In this document: positions 24,747 to 38,099 of the stretch, piece after piece
Position numbering within the stretch: the stretch's first letter is position 1
Layout: the number at the start of each line of letters is the position of its first letter
From: Albula goreensis
Taxonomy: Eukaryota > Chordata > Actinopteri > Albuliformes > Albulidae
NCBI GenBank assembly: GCA_022829145.1
Contig: CM040751.1
Location: forward strand, 310,001-374,000
Reading direction: 5' to 3'
Length of the DNA stretch: 64,000 nucleotides
Position numbers and translations under genes: made by a program
The notes under the pieces: model-generated
The model's database searches: none
What the model was told of the DNA's origin: nothing
What the model saw: only the letters and a program-made list of their open reading frames with translations

Positions 24747-25520
24747 ACTACTGCTATGAGATTAACGGGACACATGTGTGCTGCTGACTGACTCCTCCCA
24801 TACGGAATGGGCCATTTCCTTCTCAGTCTTTTATTCATTCTTTGTCTATCACTTTTTTCTCTCTTCTTTGTCATTTGCTTTTTAGTCGCCTCTCGTCTCT
24901 TATCCTGTTTGGGCCTTTCTATGAGCGGAGCAGATTTCAGGAGCTTGTCAGAGTTAATGAGGAATGGGGCAGAGTGTAATCCTTGCAGTGACAAGACTCA
25001 TTCTTGCCTGGATGCACGTGAAATCCTTCCCTCTCGTCAGCCAACAAAATAAGACCCAATGACACAATGAAACACATATCAACACTTAATCACACCAAAC
25101 CATCAGACCATACATGCACTAGCCACACAATGCAGGGAAGGGCTGTCGTCATCCTAAATATTATATACTTTTACTGAAAAACGAAAAACAGCCATCTTTC
25201 TGCAGTTGCAGCTTCAGATTTCCTATGATGGTGAAATGCATCTAGGCACAAAGGACTCGTCTAACTCAGTACATGAGCCCATTGTGTCTTTTTCTTTTTC
25301 TCCCTCCTTTTCTTGAGAGAGGAGGTCACGTGCCAGTCCAGCTGGCAGGTAGCATTCTGCAGTCAAACTGCTGGAGAGTCAGTTTGCACAGTGCTATGTG
25401 GCTTGTCTGTTTGCCTATTGCAAGTGAATGATTATTAGCAGCGACACAACACCACACCGCACACTCCCCAGCCCCTAACCGTCAGTGCATTCCCTTCCAA
25501 GACTACCCCATTAGCACAAC
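22313..25520. other. Intron 3 DNA without recognised gene
   Basis: AT-rich unique-looking sequence with a poly-A run at 23793-23812, a purine-rich tract at 24025-24110 and (TC)n(AC)n at 24705-24750. The stretch 25230-25440 is more balanced and repeat-free. No exon or RNA gene was recognised. Confidence 0.4.
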
Positions 25521-26174
25521 AGTGCTTTCCCTACTTGGACTCCCCTTATCAGTGCGTTCCCTGCTTAGACTCCCCTTATCAGTGTGTTCACAGCTTAGAC
25601 TCCCCTTATCAGTGCGTTCCCAGCTTAGACTCCCCTTATCAGTGCGTTCCCAGCTTAGGCTCCCCTTATCAGTGCGTTCCCTGCTTAGACTCCCCTTATC
25701 AGTGTGTTCACAGCTTAGACTCCCCTTATCAGTGCGTTCCCAGCTTAGACTCCCCTTATCAGTGCGTTCCCAGCCAGGCTCCCCTTATCAGTGCGTTCCT
25801 CCCTTATCAGTTCCCTGCGACTTCCAGTGCGTTCCCAGCTTAGGCTCCCCTTATCAGTGCGTTCCCTGCTTAGACTCCCCTCTTCAGTGTGTTCCCTGCT
25901 TAGACTCCCCTTATCAGTGCGTTCCCTGCTTAGACTCCCCTTATCAGTGCATTCCCTACTTAGACTCCCTTATCAGTGCGTTCCCAGCTTAGACTCCCCT
26001 TATCAGTGCGTTCCCTGCTTAGACTCCCCTTATCAGTGCGTTCCCTGCTTAGACTCCCCTTATCAGTGCGATCCCTGCTTAGACTCCCCTTATCAGTGCG
26101 TTCCCAGCTTAGACTCCCCTTATCAGTGCGTTCCCTACTTAGGCTCCCCTTATCAGTGCGTTCTCAGCTTAGAC
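25521..26174 (+). repeat. 30-bp minisatellite, about 22 copies
   Basis: The unit AGTGCGTTCCCAGCTTAGAC plus TCCCCTTATC repeats from 25521 to 25788. It then degenerates (25789-25825) and resumes to 26174. Variants alternate CCCAGC and CCCTGC at one site and GTGCG/GTGTG at another, arranged in higher-order blocks. Because 30 is a multiple of three, uninterrupted reading frames of up to 156 codons arise, giving decapeptides such as C-V-P-S-L-D-S-P-Y-Q. There is no splice or start context that would make it an exon. It lies in intron 3. Confidence 0.96.
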
Positions 26175-27138
26175 AGCGTTATAATATTTTGGAACATGTA
26201 TAACGTTAGAGTATTCATTGACACGCTATAGCAGTAGCAAAAACAGGTACGTTAATACTGTTTACAAGGGCAACTACTACAACAAAAGTAGCCAAGGGCC
26301 ATTTATTTACCTCTTTTTGGGGGTAAATAAAACTACAAACTGAGAATCAACACAAAACCAGTCTCCCTCTCAGCCTCTAAAGCTGTGTTTAAATAGGTTG
26401 CCTAATTGAGGGCAAGTGCTCACACCTGAGTTGATTTAGAATCCCCCCACAGATGAGCCTGTCTGTTTGTGAGGCTGTTCCTGTTCCTGCAAGTTCCTGC
26501 ATTATCGGAACTCACAACAATCCTGTTGCTGACACTTGCTCATTAGGTAAATATATGCCTTTTGCCTCAACCTTGACGTCAGCCCATTTTTTTCTTGATC
26601 TCGAACTGCGTGCAGCTCTACATACCCACAGAATCACCCTGGAGCTTTGGCCTCCAAAAATTATATTTTTTTCTAATATCTATTTCAGAGACTAAAGCTT
26701 CAATTTCACAATCAGAGAAGTTTCTTTTTCCCCTCTTTTCACTATCATTATTGCATTCATTGAATTGCTCTGTTCTGCACATTATTGATCTTGATTGATC
26801 TTGCTTCACTGATTTTGACTTCCCGAGCACCATATATGCTTAAATGTGGGAGTTCCAGGGTGTGTAGAATTATAGGACTAGTTGCATTTTATAACTGAAA
26901 AAATACATGTGTATAAATCTTGCCCTTGCTTCTCTTCATGCTGCAAGCCCACCACCAACCGCTCATCGCCTTAAGGTGAAGACACGCCGCCAGCATCGAA
27001 GATGCTTGGCGCTGCTGCCGCCTGTCACTGCCCAATGCTTGTGGGCGTGTCCTCCAGTAGAACTGTCACTCGGGAGTCGCCTTTTTTTTTTTTTATTCAC
27101 TACCACGGACAACCAGAAACAAGTAAATAGCACCCTGT

Positions 27139-27140
<2 letters not shown>

Positions 27141-27207
<67 letters not shown>
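27141..27207. repeat. (TA)n microsatellite
   Basis: 67 bp of uninterrupted AT dinucleotides. Confidence 0.97.
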
Positions 27208-27208
<1 letters not shown>

Positions 27209-27425
27209 GTTATTGGTAATATCACTGTTTTGGTTAGTGACAATAAGTACTTTAAATAGTTTTTCTTGCGATCACGTTAATAGATGGAATGTTAATAAGC
27301 ACCAGCTTTGTTTCATTATGACTAATTCTCCCAGGTATCTTTCTGTCTCACAAACTGACTGTCACTATACTCTGCAAATATCTTACGGTGTGACTTAACT
27401 GCCTTATTTGTATTATTTAATAATA

Positions 27426-28240
27426 CAGTGGACCCTTGAGATACGATTGCCCTAACATACGTATGTTTTGAGTTACGTTTTGAAATTTTGCAGAATTTTT
27501 GTTTTGAAATACGACGGGAATTTTGAGATACGACACGAATCATCCTTTCGAATTGTCTGCGCACAGGCTTCCAGGGGCAAATCAGGCTGCCAACCTGTGC
27601 ACAAACACTCTTACACCCTTATGCGCCGCTTCACATACAGCCCAGCATTCTTTGTACTTGTTGCTTCTCAGGCCACTTGCGCGTGTTCGTAGCAGCATCC
27701 GTTCATAAGTGTCCTGTCTGTCATTGAGTTGTGCTTTTTTTGGTATTAATACTGCAATTTCCTTAACTTTTCCTTTTCCTTAAAAGTTTAGTTTTGACAG
27801 TTTTGTTTTAGTTAAGTTCAGTTAAGTAAAAATGAAAAAAAGCAGAAAAAATATTAAGTATTTAAGTACGGTAGGGACCGTACGTACAGTAGTTCAGGCC
27901 TCCCTCCTCCTCCTCCGCCACCTACCTCCATTCACTAGCCACCTCCGTTAGCCGCTGACGTTTGTTTCCAAGGTAAGAATTCTTCATAAAAGACCATTTT
28001 TCTTTATCATATTTTTGTTTTCATAAATTTTATATATATATAGTGTCATTGTCATCAAGGCTGAACGGTTTAAAAAACAATCATAAATTTTGATATATAT
28101 AGTGTTATTGTCATCAAGGCAGAAAGGATTACATTTTTTTCCATGATTTTAAATGGGGAAAATTATTTTGAGTTACAAATTTTTTGAGATACGAATCGGG
28201 TCTCTGAACGAATTAAATTCGTATTATCGAGATTCCACTG
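27426..28240. mobile_element. Tigger/pogo-type element without transposase
   Basis: Ends CAGTGGACCCTTGAGATACG and (inverted) CGTATTATCGAGATTCCACTG form a terminal inverted repeat flanked by TA on both sides. Motifs such as GAGATACGA and GAGTTACG near the ends are typical of this group. A tandem duplication of about 63 bp (TATATATATAGTGTCATTG unit) lies at 28010-28135. No recognisable transposase remains. Confidence 0.85.
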
Positions 28241-29579
28241 TATATTTTTTTAAATGTGACAACCTGTGGGATTTACATTTCACGACCATGTGACTGCAAT
28301 AAAACATGATTCGGATAAAACGTGAGATTTTATTCATTGGTTTTCTGATTAATGTTGAGGGCTAATTACATGTTAGCTATATGATGTTGTGGGGGAACAA
28401 CAGCCTAGCTACACCAGGTAGGTCAAATATCCGTTGACAACCCTGTTATTGTACATTAGGCGATAATGTACAATATAATCTTGCTGGAGATCTATTTACA
28501 CATATTTATATTTGCACACCAGAAACGCCGATGATTTCTGCCACATTTTTAAAGGTAATGTTTATTCTGCCACTATAGCTGTATAACAGCAGAGCAAGGT
28601 CGTAAATCTCCTTGAAGTTTGCAAAAACGATACATTCCTCCTCATTTTATTTCATGATTTGACTGTACCCCTGGAGTGAAAATGCGATGTTGTGACATCT
28701 GATTGGTTGCTGCCTGGTGGCATTTCCGGGTCAAAGTTCACTGATTCCAACTTCTTCTTGATCTCCCGCCACTTGGCAGTTCGATGTCTGCAATCCCATT
28801 GTGCCCCACGCAAGCGTTTCGCCAGTCCCCATTCAAAATGAATGGATGCGTCTTCACCATAAGTCAATAGAGGATTAAACTGTTAGCCAAGAGTGGTCGC
28901 TAGAGAGTGATGAACTAACAAACTTTTAACAGCCTACACCCCTGCCATCCCTGGTAAGGCTGGGACTATCTTTCCCACGCTGATGCAGACCATTGCTGGT
29001 CATGGAAAGGCAGGGAACACCTAACCTCAGGACTTCTAGGCGAATGCTTTACTCCTCACATGTCATATAAACTACAGCACACAAACAATCCACCAGAGGT
29101 AACATAGCTTAGCAGGTATTGCACACCCCTCTCTCATACAGTATTATTCATTTGGAATTCACAGTTCAGGATGCCTCACTGTAAATACATAAATAAATAA
29201 ATAAATAAATAAATAAAAATAAATGAGGACATGTGTGGAAATGGAAGTGATATCCCTGTGGGCTTGCAGTCAGCTCTTGTTTGCGGCCTGCAGTCATTAA
29301 CCTTCCTGCCCAGCCTACTTGAACCAGCCTGCGCAGGGTGCAACACGATATTTGGATTAATGGCTTTCAGTTAGCGTGGGTTACGATGTTAATGCCTGCC
29401 GCCATGTTACAGACTTATATGAGGATCTGCAGAGACAGACACACCTAAAATGTCACTATCCACATAAGGTGGAAATTGACTATAGCTAGACACAGCTAGA
29501 GTCCCTCCAGTGTGTTTTTAGAACTGAAGTACCATGTAATATAACTTAATAATGGCTTTACTGAAAAAGACACTGCGCT
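28241..29579. other. Intron 3 DNA, mostly without features
   Basis: Nothing is recognised except a short (AAAT)n tract at 29186-29224 just before the LINE fragment. The block 28660-28880 is somewhat GC-richer. Confidence 0.4.
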
Positions 29580-30361
29580 ATTGATTTCTCTTCAAGGCCC
29601 CCTCTGGAAAAAATCACCAAAAAACACCTCCACGCTGGTCAAGAAGGCACAAGAGTGCCTCTACTTCCTTAGAAAGTTGAGTAAAGCTCACCCGGCTGCT
29701 AAGATCCTGGTGAACTTCTATCGCTGTACCATTGAGAGCTTGCTAACTAACTACATCACTGTATGGTACGGCAGCTCTTCCGTCTCCGACCGGAAGGCCT
29801 TCCAGCGGGTAGTGAAAACTGCTCACCGCATCACGGGTGCCTCCATCCAGGAAATCCAGCAGAAATGCTGTTTACCGAGAATTATGGGTATCATTAAGGA
29901 CACCTCCCACTCCAAATATGGACTTCTATCGCTTCTGCCATCTGGGAAGTGTTACCATAGCCTCTGCTGTCGGACCAGCAGGCTAAGGAACAGCTTCTTC
30001 CCCTCAGCAATCAAACTCATAAACACTATCCACCAGCGCTGACCCCATGTCCCCCCACCTACCTGTAAAAATGTGTTTGCACTGTTGCACTTTTTTTTTT
30101 ACCATTGCACTGTCCTGATTCGTAAACTATTGTCTGTTTACAATTCAACTGTCAACTCAGTCTGTTTACAACTGTAAATATTCAATTTGCTGCACTGTAC
30201 TGCCTTATTTGCACTTTCAACTTCCACTTATGTTGTATGTGTTTGTCTCTGATTTGCACTGTTTTTGTTATTACTATTTTGTACTTCTGGTTAGATGCTA
30301 ACTGCATTGCATTGGCTATGTACGTGTATTTGCTCAATGACATTAAAGTTGAACTAATCTA
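29580..30361 (+). mobile_element. L2-type LINE, 3' end with ORF2 C-terminus
   Basis: The open segment 29581-30042 encodes a typical teleost L2 ORF2 C-terminus. It contains L-V-K-K-A-Q-E-C-L-Y-F-L-R-K-L, F-Y-R-C-T-I-E-S-L-L-T-N, V-W-Y-G-S-S and R-V-V-K-T-A-H-R-I-T-G-A-S, ending with R-N-S-F-F-P-S-A-I-K-L-I-N. The 3' untranslated region follows and ends in GACATTAAAGTTGAACTAAT, the usual L2 tail. The copy is 5'-truncated, as usual for LINE insertion, and lacks the catalytic reverse transcriptase motifs. Orientation is opposite to epha4. Confidence 0.9.
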
Positions 30362-32164
30362 ATCCAATCAGAGCAGGCTAACTGCTGGCAAACAACACAC
30401 ACACAGCACACAATTATGTTATATATATACTAGTCCTATGTTAATTTTTGACTGCCATTTAGCTCAAGATAAAAAAAAAAACAGTAAATCCTTGAATAAA
30501 ATAAACAAAATCCCAAATTTAGCGCTTGGCTACTTACAGAAGACAAAAAATTGTAATAGAATATAACTATGTAGGTAGCCCTGTAAGATACCTTAAATAT
30601 TCAACTATGAATATTACTGCTACCATAACCACAGAAATGCTTTGGTAGATATACTGGCTAAAAATGATTAGTTTACTCACAGATTAGCAAAATTTTGCTA
30701 ATTAGCCAAAAATAAAAACAATGTTAGTCGATACAAATAGCCTATGTCTATGCAACTGCAACCTCAGGGAGGAAAGGATGGCTCAGTGAACATTGAGTTC
30801 TCATGGAATATTTATGAAGTCCTGACAAAATAAAGCTGATATAGTTGTATTCACAAATTTGTTGAAAACATATGACAAATAGTGTTACTGACCAGATATC
30901 AGTTTTTAAAGTATAATTTAACTGGATGAAGTCTTTACAACTTATCAGGGGATAGCTGGTTAAACACTCTCCTCATCCCCAACTGCATCTTTCTGTATGT
31001 AAGGCCACTGTGTGTGTGTGTGTGCATGTGTTTTCCAAGCCAACATGTGATAACTGCATGGAGAACTGTGCATTCATTGGTCAACATGTGATGGTTTGAG
31101 GTCACTTTAGCTAAAATTTGCAACACTGTATGTGCACCATCTGGGAAAGCACATTGGTTCCCAGAAATGGGAGGGAGCTGAGTTCCACCCAGTAATGCAT
31201 TTTAATTTTTCATTGCCTCACCTAACAACATATTTCATTTGTTTTTCCATCACCTGAAAGGGCTGTGTTATTACAATCGCTGAAGTAATAAAAATGTTTT
31301 AGGGTTTTTTTAAGAGCTCAGGGTGGAGAGATCAAGCATAACCCGGATGTCCGTGAGGCAGCGGTAAAATAATACTTTGGTGTATGGAAATAAAGTCCAG
31401 TTCAGCTATACCTGCAGTTGTACCATATCAAAACTCCTGGGAGACCAAGCTGAGCTCTAGAGGACATGGCAGCCAAGAAAAGGTTCAATACTTGGGACTC
31501 CCTTGAAAAAGTTGTTATATCTCAAGGAACTTCCTGGTTACATAAATGTTAATTAAAGAACTGAAACAACAGAGCTCCAACAAGCCTACCAGCACTTCTT
31601 TCTTTTGTGAGGGACACTTTCAGTTACACAGAGCACTTTATTTATAGTGGTGCTTTTGAATTTGTAACTTTTTTTTTTTTTTTTTTTTTACTTTTTAACC
31701 TTTTCTCTTTTGTTTACATGCTGATTGCTTAAAGGATATCTTTGCCAAAAGTTCTGTGTTTGCTCAGTGTGTTATTTTCTGTATCCGTGTGGCCTAAGTG
31801 GGGTTACATGCAATTCTGGTAATTCATCGCGCTGGCTCGTCTCTCTGCTCATGTCAACAGGCTTCAGATGGAGATGCTAGCCTCTTCAAATAAATCTACT
31901 CCGCACTTTTTAAAAGCAGAAAAATACAAGGAGGTTTTAGTTTTGATGAGCTTGAGCCCTCCATTCCTGTCTCTCTTGCTGAACTCTCTATAGGGTGTAA
32001 CATTTCAAGGGATTTTTGTAGCATTTCACAAAACTTTGGGTTAAGATTCTTGCTGTTGAATACTGAGAAAGCGATTTGTGATAGCTCCACAATCTCACAC
32101 CAATAACACATACTGAACAAACTAATGGCAGTGATGTAGGGCTACCACACTCATTAACTAATCT

Positions 32165-32345
32165 TGATAATACCAGAGGTGGGGGACTGAGTCACATGAC
32201 TTGACTTGATTCGCAAATTTGCGAAGTTTGCGAGTTGACTTGCTTAACTAAATTAAAAGACTTGACGTTAACTTGATTGTCCAAGACTGGAGACTCAACT
32301 TAGACTTGAGATAGATTACTTGGCAGACTCAAAGTTTTCTTTTTT
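32165..32345. repeat. Fish interspersed repeat rich in GACTTG words
   Basis: GGTGGGGGACTGAGTCACATG followed by repeated GACTTGACTTG and GAGACTCAACTTAGACTTGA words resembles the end of a common teleost hAT-type element. Only one end is visible. Confidence 0.45.
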
Positions 32346-32999
32346 TATTATTTGCATATTTCTTCCTAATTGAATTTGTATTAATTTTTCAGTTTTTTGG
32401 TCAATTGGAATGGCAAACAAAAATAAGGTTGCTGACCTGACCAATAAAAACACCTAAAAGAATAGGCTGTATCATAATGCACTTGATTTAAGAACTTTGA
32501 GGAGTTGTCAAATCTGATCGGTTCTGTGATTACCAATAAAGCTTTGACTGCTATAGCATCTCTGCGCTGAAAGAGAAATAGAGCCCGAATGTGAGGCAAG
32601 ATATAGTCAGCATTAAATAAAAACAGAGAGAAAAATGAAACCTAAAAATACATGTCAATGTTTGCAATTAACCCCTGTCATGGGGTAAAAAGAGAGTGAG
32701 CAGCAAGCAAAGCATGGAGATTAGGCAATCACAGGTCCATAGTATTTATGTCTCATTCCTCTTCATGCTCTCACAACAGAAATGGGACTAGCCAAGAGCA
32801 TATCACGGATATGAAATATAGATTTAATATTCATATCATTCCAGCATACAAGAACAAAGATATTATTAAGGGGAAATGCAAGTGAAAGTAATGGATGAAA
32901 GGGAAAAAAACGCAAAAATGTCTCAACAGATAAAGAGCTAGCTTTCCATCTTCTAGCCTGCTCCCACCCCTATGTTTCTCTAATCTCACTCATGTTCTC

Positions 33000-33080
33000 A
33001 GTCTCTCACACTCTCTCTCTCCCTCTGTCTTCCCCTCTCTCTCTCTCTCTCTCTCTCTCGCACGCACACACACTCGCACA
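33000..33080. repeat. (CT)n/(CA)n tract
   Basis: Compound CTCTCT and CACACA repeats run for about 80 bp. Confidence 0.9.
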
Positions 33081-33089
33081 CAGAACTGA

Positions 33090-33560
33090 GCATGAATGAG
33101 TGAATGAGTGTGCTTTCCTCCTCCAATCAGCTCAATGCATAGTGCATTGACCCTCCCCTATTATGAAAGGAGCCTTTCTCCTTTCGCTTCATTCGGTCTC
33201 CAGATCCTTCCCAAATTAACTGCCCCTGACCTCTGCGGATTAGCACCACGGTTCTCTAGATCAAGCTGTCTCCACTTTGGAACCCCCATTCACAAGCCTC
33301 CTTTCTGTCCAGCTGTCAAGGGTGTTCTGAGCACCCTAAAAAAAAAAAAGTGCAGAGACCAACGCAGCCGAGGAAGGGGGAGGGTGGATTGGGAATGGGT
33401 TGTGTGGTGTGAGGCGGGGGGAGTATTGATTCAGGGGCTTTTGTCATGCTAATTTCCTTAGCGACTACTTTAATCGCTCTCTCTTCCCAGCCAGGCTTCA
33501 AAGAGAGGCTGTTTTTGAAAAGAGGAAATGTGGCACACTGGCCAGGAGACGGACCCTTTA
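33090..33560. promoter_or_regulatory. Candidate conserved intronic element
   Basis: This is balanced-composition, repeat-free sequence in a repeat-rich intron. It includes a homeodomain-type GCTAATTT word at 33449-33456 and long GC-mixed runs. There is no exon signature. Regulatory function is a guess from composition only. Confidence 0.2.
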
Positions 33561-33772
33561 GTAGGCAGCTATGGCACTGGAGTGAGAGTGTGTTCACACA
33601 CATGCACTTGGCATCCAAAAAGGACCATCAGTTACACACTGATCTTAGAATTCTGCAACATGTGAACATCAAACTGCAGTTAGGATGGATGGGATAATGA
33701 AAGCAACGTTCATTCAAAGATTTTTCTATACAGATTTGGGCTTCCTTTTCTGTGTGAGTGACAGTACACTTA

Positions 33773-33832
33773 CATTTAGTCATTTAGTAGACGGTCTTAT
33801 CCAGAGCAACTTACAAAAATGCATTCAATAGG
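33773..33832 (+). repeat. V-SINE-like conserved core
   Basis: TTACATTTAGTCATTTAGTA, then GACGGTCTTATCCAGAGCAACTTACA (split here for length), matches the conserved central domain of the V-SINE superfamily found across teleosts. The tRNA-related head was not identified. Confidence 0.7.
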
Positions 33833-36800
33833 CTAGGACAGAATGTGTAGAGGATAAAGTGGCCAGTGCCACAATCGGCATTAAAAGTTATCACAACAAC
33901 CTACAGAAAATCATTAAGTGCACCAGTAGGTGCCATGGGTAGAATGGGCCCAATAGTTTCTACATGTAGTGTGAGGTAAATTAAATAAATGTTCAGAGTT
34001 CTGGGTCCATTATATGGACTCTGCACAAAAAAATTTATTGAAAAAAAAAAAAAAAAAAATCACTCTACTCCTTCACACCAGAAGATCCAGCAGTGTTTGT
34101 GCTATATGCCTTCATGCTTTGTGAAAACGCACTGGTAGTAGTGTAATACACCAACAATAAATTCATTAACTGTATGTTAAGTGAAAATCTGCCATTTTGA
34201 TCTAAAAAAACCCAGCAACACAAACTAAACATTCAAAGCATTGCCAAGGTGAGGAGTCTCATCTCAGTCAAGTAAAGACGAGGCTACTAAATTTAACAGC
34301 TGTAGCTGCGTTCATTTTTTAATAAAGGCAAAAACATACCATCTTAAGACAAGATGGCTATTCCTGCACATGGGCTGTGTAGGGGAAGATGTACGAGCTG
34401 TTCCGTGCAGCGCGGCACATCGCTCAGCAAAACGCACTCCGGCCACACTTCACAGCCAGCCTCTTCCTGCCATCAATTAGCGTCAGAGCCGGAGCCGCTG
34501 GGTGCAAGACGTGAAAGCTCTGTGACTGATGGCCCTTCTACGATCCAAAGGGAACCCATTTCCACCTCAGTGTAACGCTAGCCGAATTACACTCACTGAA
34601 TGCAACGAGACAAGTGGAAAACAAGTTTTATGTCACGTGGATTGTAAATTATTTCGGCGCCCTGTCTAAGCGTATGGGCCGCTGACTGCTACATTGTCTT
34701 GATGCTAACTGGCCCAATGAAGACCAATTCTGCCAATGGGAAAAACTATACAAAAGAATTTTAATTTCAACCCAAATTTTAACCTCCTGTTCCTGGCTCT
34801 GCTCTGAGTACTGTGATTCATACACACCCTTATTCTATTCTAGATACTTTATTCACACAAGCTCTTTTCTGTTCTTAGTAGGTTTATTCACATGTGCTGT
34901 TATTCCAGTCTGAGGAATGTACCACTTATCTTACACACTGGGATATAGATTATCTTACACCAAAATTTCTTCAACTTTGTGGAGTCATATGATCACTTAT
35001 TTCAACAATTAATCTGTATATTTCTCAGTACCAAGCCATCCGTTTTACCAATAGCAGGTTCAGATTTCCGCTTGCCCAGCAGGAGCCAGAGAACCTGACT
35101 GACCACGTGATTACTTTTATGCAGTGATTAGATAGCTACTTAGCCAATTGAAAGCTTACGTAGTGATATAAAATAACTGCGCTAGCTAACTAAATAATCA
35201 CTAAAATACATTTTGCTGATCCCTGCCTGTATGGTGTAATGGTAATTGCAAGATATATAGTAAGGTTTATTTTAGCTCACTCAACACTGACTTGATTTAG
35301 TTTCAACAATCTTGACATTCAGAGAAACCTCCAAATGCATCCCTGTTTCATATGACAAATTTACAGAATTTTTACATAAATTAGACAATGTGCAAGCATG
35401 TGAGACTTTGCAAAGTCTTCCATGACATTATGTATTTTGCAAACATTGTGCTAGCAGGTTACTTCATTTATTTTGCAGCCCGTATTCATTTTTTTCCCCA
35501 TTTTGATCAGACCCTTCTTGAAATTTGCAATGGTGAATTTCAGGTGTTGTTTTACATTTCAGCTCATATAAAATAATCTATGCTTGCATAACTATGGACC
35601 GTTTTGGTGGTTTTGCACATTTCTGAAATTCTTCTCAGCTTGATTTTGTGTTGATCTGGTGCATCCAGAAATGGTTGAATAGGGGCTGATAATGGACACA
35701 AATGTATCTGGCTCCACTCTGCACATCTGGGTCCATCTCCATTTCTTGGAAGTAACGAGGTTAAAGCTGATGTAAAAGGGTTTTGAGAGGTGCCAGTCAA
35801 AAGAGCCCACGCCCATGGACTCCAGGCAATGGCCACGCCCACACAGCCCTGGTGAATGGGCGGGCCAGATGAAAATCCTCAAATCAAACTTAGTTTAACT
35901 AATTACTGACTTTAGACAATGCTCAAATCTTGGCCAATAATTAAGAGTGATATTAAATGAACTAATGCAATTTTGTTAACTGAGTTGGCCGTCGCTTCTG
36001 AAATTCTGAAACTACATTTTTCATTATTGAAAAGCACATCACGAGTGAATACATATGTGGCTATTTTTGCCACGGTTTCAAGAGCCGAAGTTGTTCTTAT
36101 CTTCACAAGCTTGCATGTGAATGTTACCACAAAGTAGTTAGCATGGTGCCCACTTTATTATGCCTTATTAATTTAAACAACTAAGCTTTAAATTGAAATG
36201 CTATCACACTTTACAATGATACACTTTACAATAAATGAAACACAAAGAATACACATCATATTTGGACAAAGGGACATGCTATTGTTCTGTTGCTTTGGTT
36301 CTGCAGAATATTATTTTAACAAGAATGAACAAGAAAGACAGATAAAGAAAGTTTATCTGAAGACTGGCTGTACACATCTGTTTTATGAGGGAGGCCATTG
36401 GCTAGCCAGCTGGAGGGTGACATAATTAAACACAATTATAAATAAAAAAGTAAATTAAGTAGCTTTCTATAAAAATAAACCATGCTTATCCAGCTTTTGG
36501 TGATTTTCATTACCATCAAACAAAAAGGCTAACATTAAGCCAAAATGAATCATACTTTCAATTGATAATAAAATTCTAAATCACACTCCTCTGCCATAAT
36601 TCGCACATATAAAGGAAACAGAGACTCCACAGCATGATAAGTAAAATCAATACCTACCTAATCTTACAGAGCACAATAAAACATATTTGTAAGGCACTGT
36701 TTAATTAATCAAAAGCCGTTTGTCAGCTGCTGCTCCTTATTTTACAGCTACAATACCAATACCAGCAATGCTTGACAAATTAGTAGCAACAAGTGTTTTA

Positions 36801-37019
36801 TTTATTTATTTTATTATTTATTTATTTGGACTCTCAGTGAATAATGAAGTATAGTGGGTGATTATAGATATTTAAAATGGGTAAACCAATTGCTTATGCA
36901 GTCTGGCAAAAGCCTAATGTAGACTTCATTGTCAAGATGATTACATTTTTGTTTGACAAGGCTTTTTTTCCCAACCAGGGTTTTTTCAACAAGTCATTTG
37001 CAGGCCAAACCTGAGGGGT
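33833..37019. other. Intron 3 DNA without recognised gene
   Basis: Contains a poly-A run at 34039-34060 and otherwise AT-rich unique sequence. The block 34360-34580 is GC-richer. An open frame at 35564-35882 has no protein motif I recognise. Confidence 0.35.
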
Positions 37020-37210
37020 TTTACAACAGGATAATGCTCATGGCACAAGGCTATGGTCGCCCAGGAATAGTTACTAGAACATGATAATGAATTCAACTTG
37101 GCCTCCCAGTTACTAGAACACAATCCCATGGTGCATCTGCGGGATGAGATGCGCCACTGCATTTGAAGTAGAGATCAACCACTAGCCAATTTGCAACAAC
37201 TGCAAAAAGA
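37020..37210 (+). pseudogene. Probable Tc1-like transposase relic
   Basis: The plus strand reads Q-D-N-A-H-G-T-R after a pair of frame shifts, then E-H-N-P-M-V-H-L-R-D-E-M-R. These resemble the Q-D-N-A-x-x-H and D-L-N-P-I-E-H-L-W-D-E-M blocks of Tc1/mariner transposases. It is heavily decayed. Confidence 0.4.
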
Positions 37211-37410
37211 CAACACTGAGGGTGACATGGTTCAGCACCCCTGTGCTGCCACTTTTGACACTAACCTTTGACACAGTCCATAACCGGACTCAGGCTGTTC
37301 TTAAGTCAGTATAACAGTATAATTAACACATGCAGAAAAAAGATAGGTGTGTCAGTCACTCTGGACAGCAGCATCTGCTAAATGCATGAATCCAAAAATG
37401 TGATCATATC

Positions 37411-37447
<37 letters not shown>
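37411..37447. repeat. (GT)n microsatellite
   Basis: About 37 bp of GT repeats. Confidence 0.95.
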
Positions 37448-37448
<1 letters not shown>

Positions 37449-37925
37449 TGGAGCCATATTGAAAAGATAAATGGCATTTCACAGTGAACTCCAACCTTTT
37501 AAGCATCTTTCATGTACATATGGAGCTCAAAAGAGCCAATAACCCATCACTGTGCCATAAAATACGACAACTGAGGAGGAGGGGCTTCATTCATGATATG
37601 AGCTGTGATTGGCTATTCAATTTCAGTAAGACTGCAGGTGCTCAGCAAGTAGAGCCACTTTAAGAAACTCACAGTCACCTTAAGACACATGCATACACAC
37701 ACATACATACTCACACACATGCGCACATACATAGAATACATACACATATTAAAACATTGAAACCACCCCACTTTCACCGATGCAGGGAGACAAATGAAGA
37801 GGAGGGATGTTAAAATATGCATCACTTCAACCAAACAGACAATGAGTCAGAGGGAGACAGGGGAAGTTCAATCAACTGAATTACTTTGCATGAAATCCAA
37901 ATGATCGACCTCCTACATAAATCCA

Positions 37926-37927
<2 letters not shown>

Positions 37928-37959
<32 letters not shown>
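37928..37959. repeat. (GT)n microsatellite
   Basis: About 32 bp of GT repeats, followed by GAGTGAGTGTGGGTGGGGGG. Confidence 0.95.
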
Positions 37960-37961
<2 letters not shown>

Positions 37962-38099
37962 TGAGTGTGGGTGGGGGGGTGTACTGGGAGAGGACACTCT
38001 GCTGGTCATTGTGCTGGGCGGGATATGGGCGTGATGGCTTTGCATGCAAAGACACACAACATATGCAAATGAGGAATCTGCTCACAACCAAAGGGTGAA

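Noticed and set aside
25521-26174. CRISPR-like array
   Set aside because: There are no unique spacers between repeats, the units are contiguous and the genome is vertebrate.
25522-26231. Long open frames encoding decapeptide repeats
   Set aside because: They are explained by a 30-bp tandem repeat whose unit is a multiple of three. No start, splice or conservation evidence supports a protein.
26907-27398. 163-codon open frame
   Set aside because: It depends on a TA microsatellite translating as Ile-Tyr repeats, with no protein motif.
33773-33832. tRNA gene or tRNA-derived SINE head
   Set aside because: Only the conserved SINE core is recognisable. No A and B box pair or cloverleaf was found.
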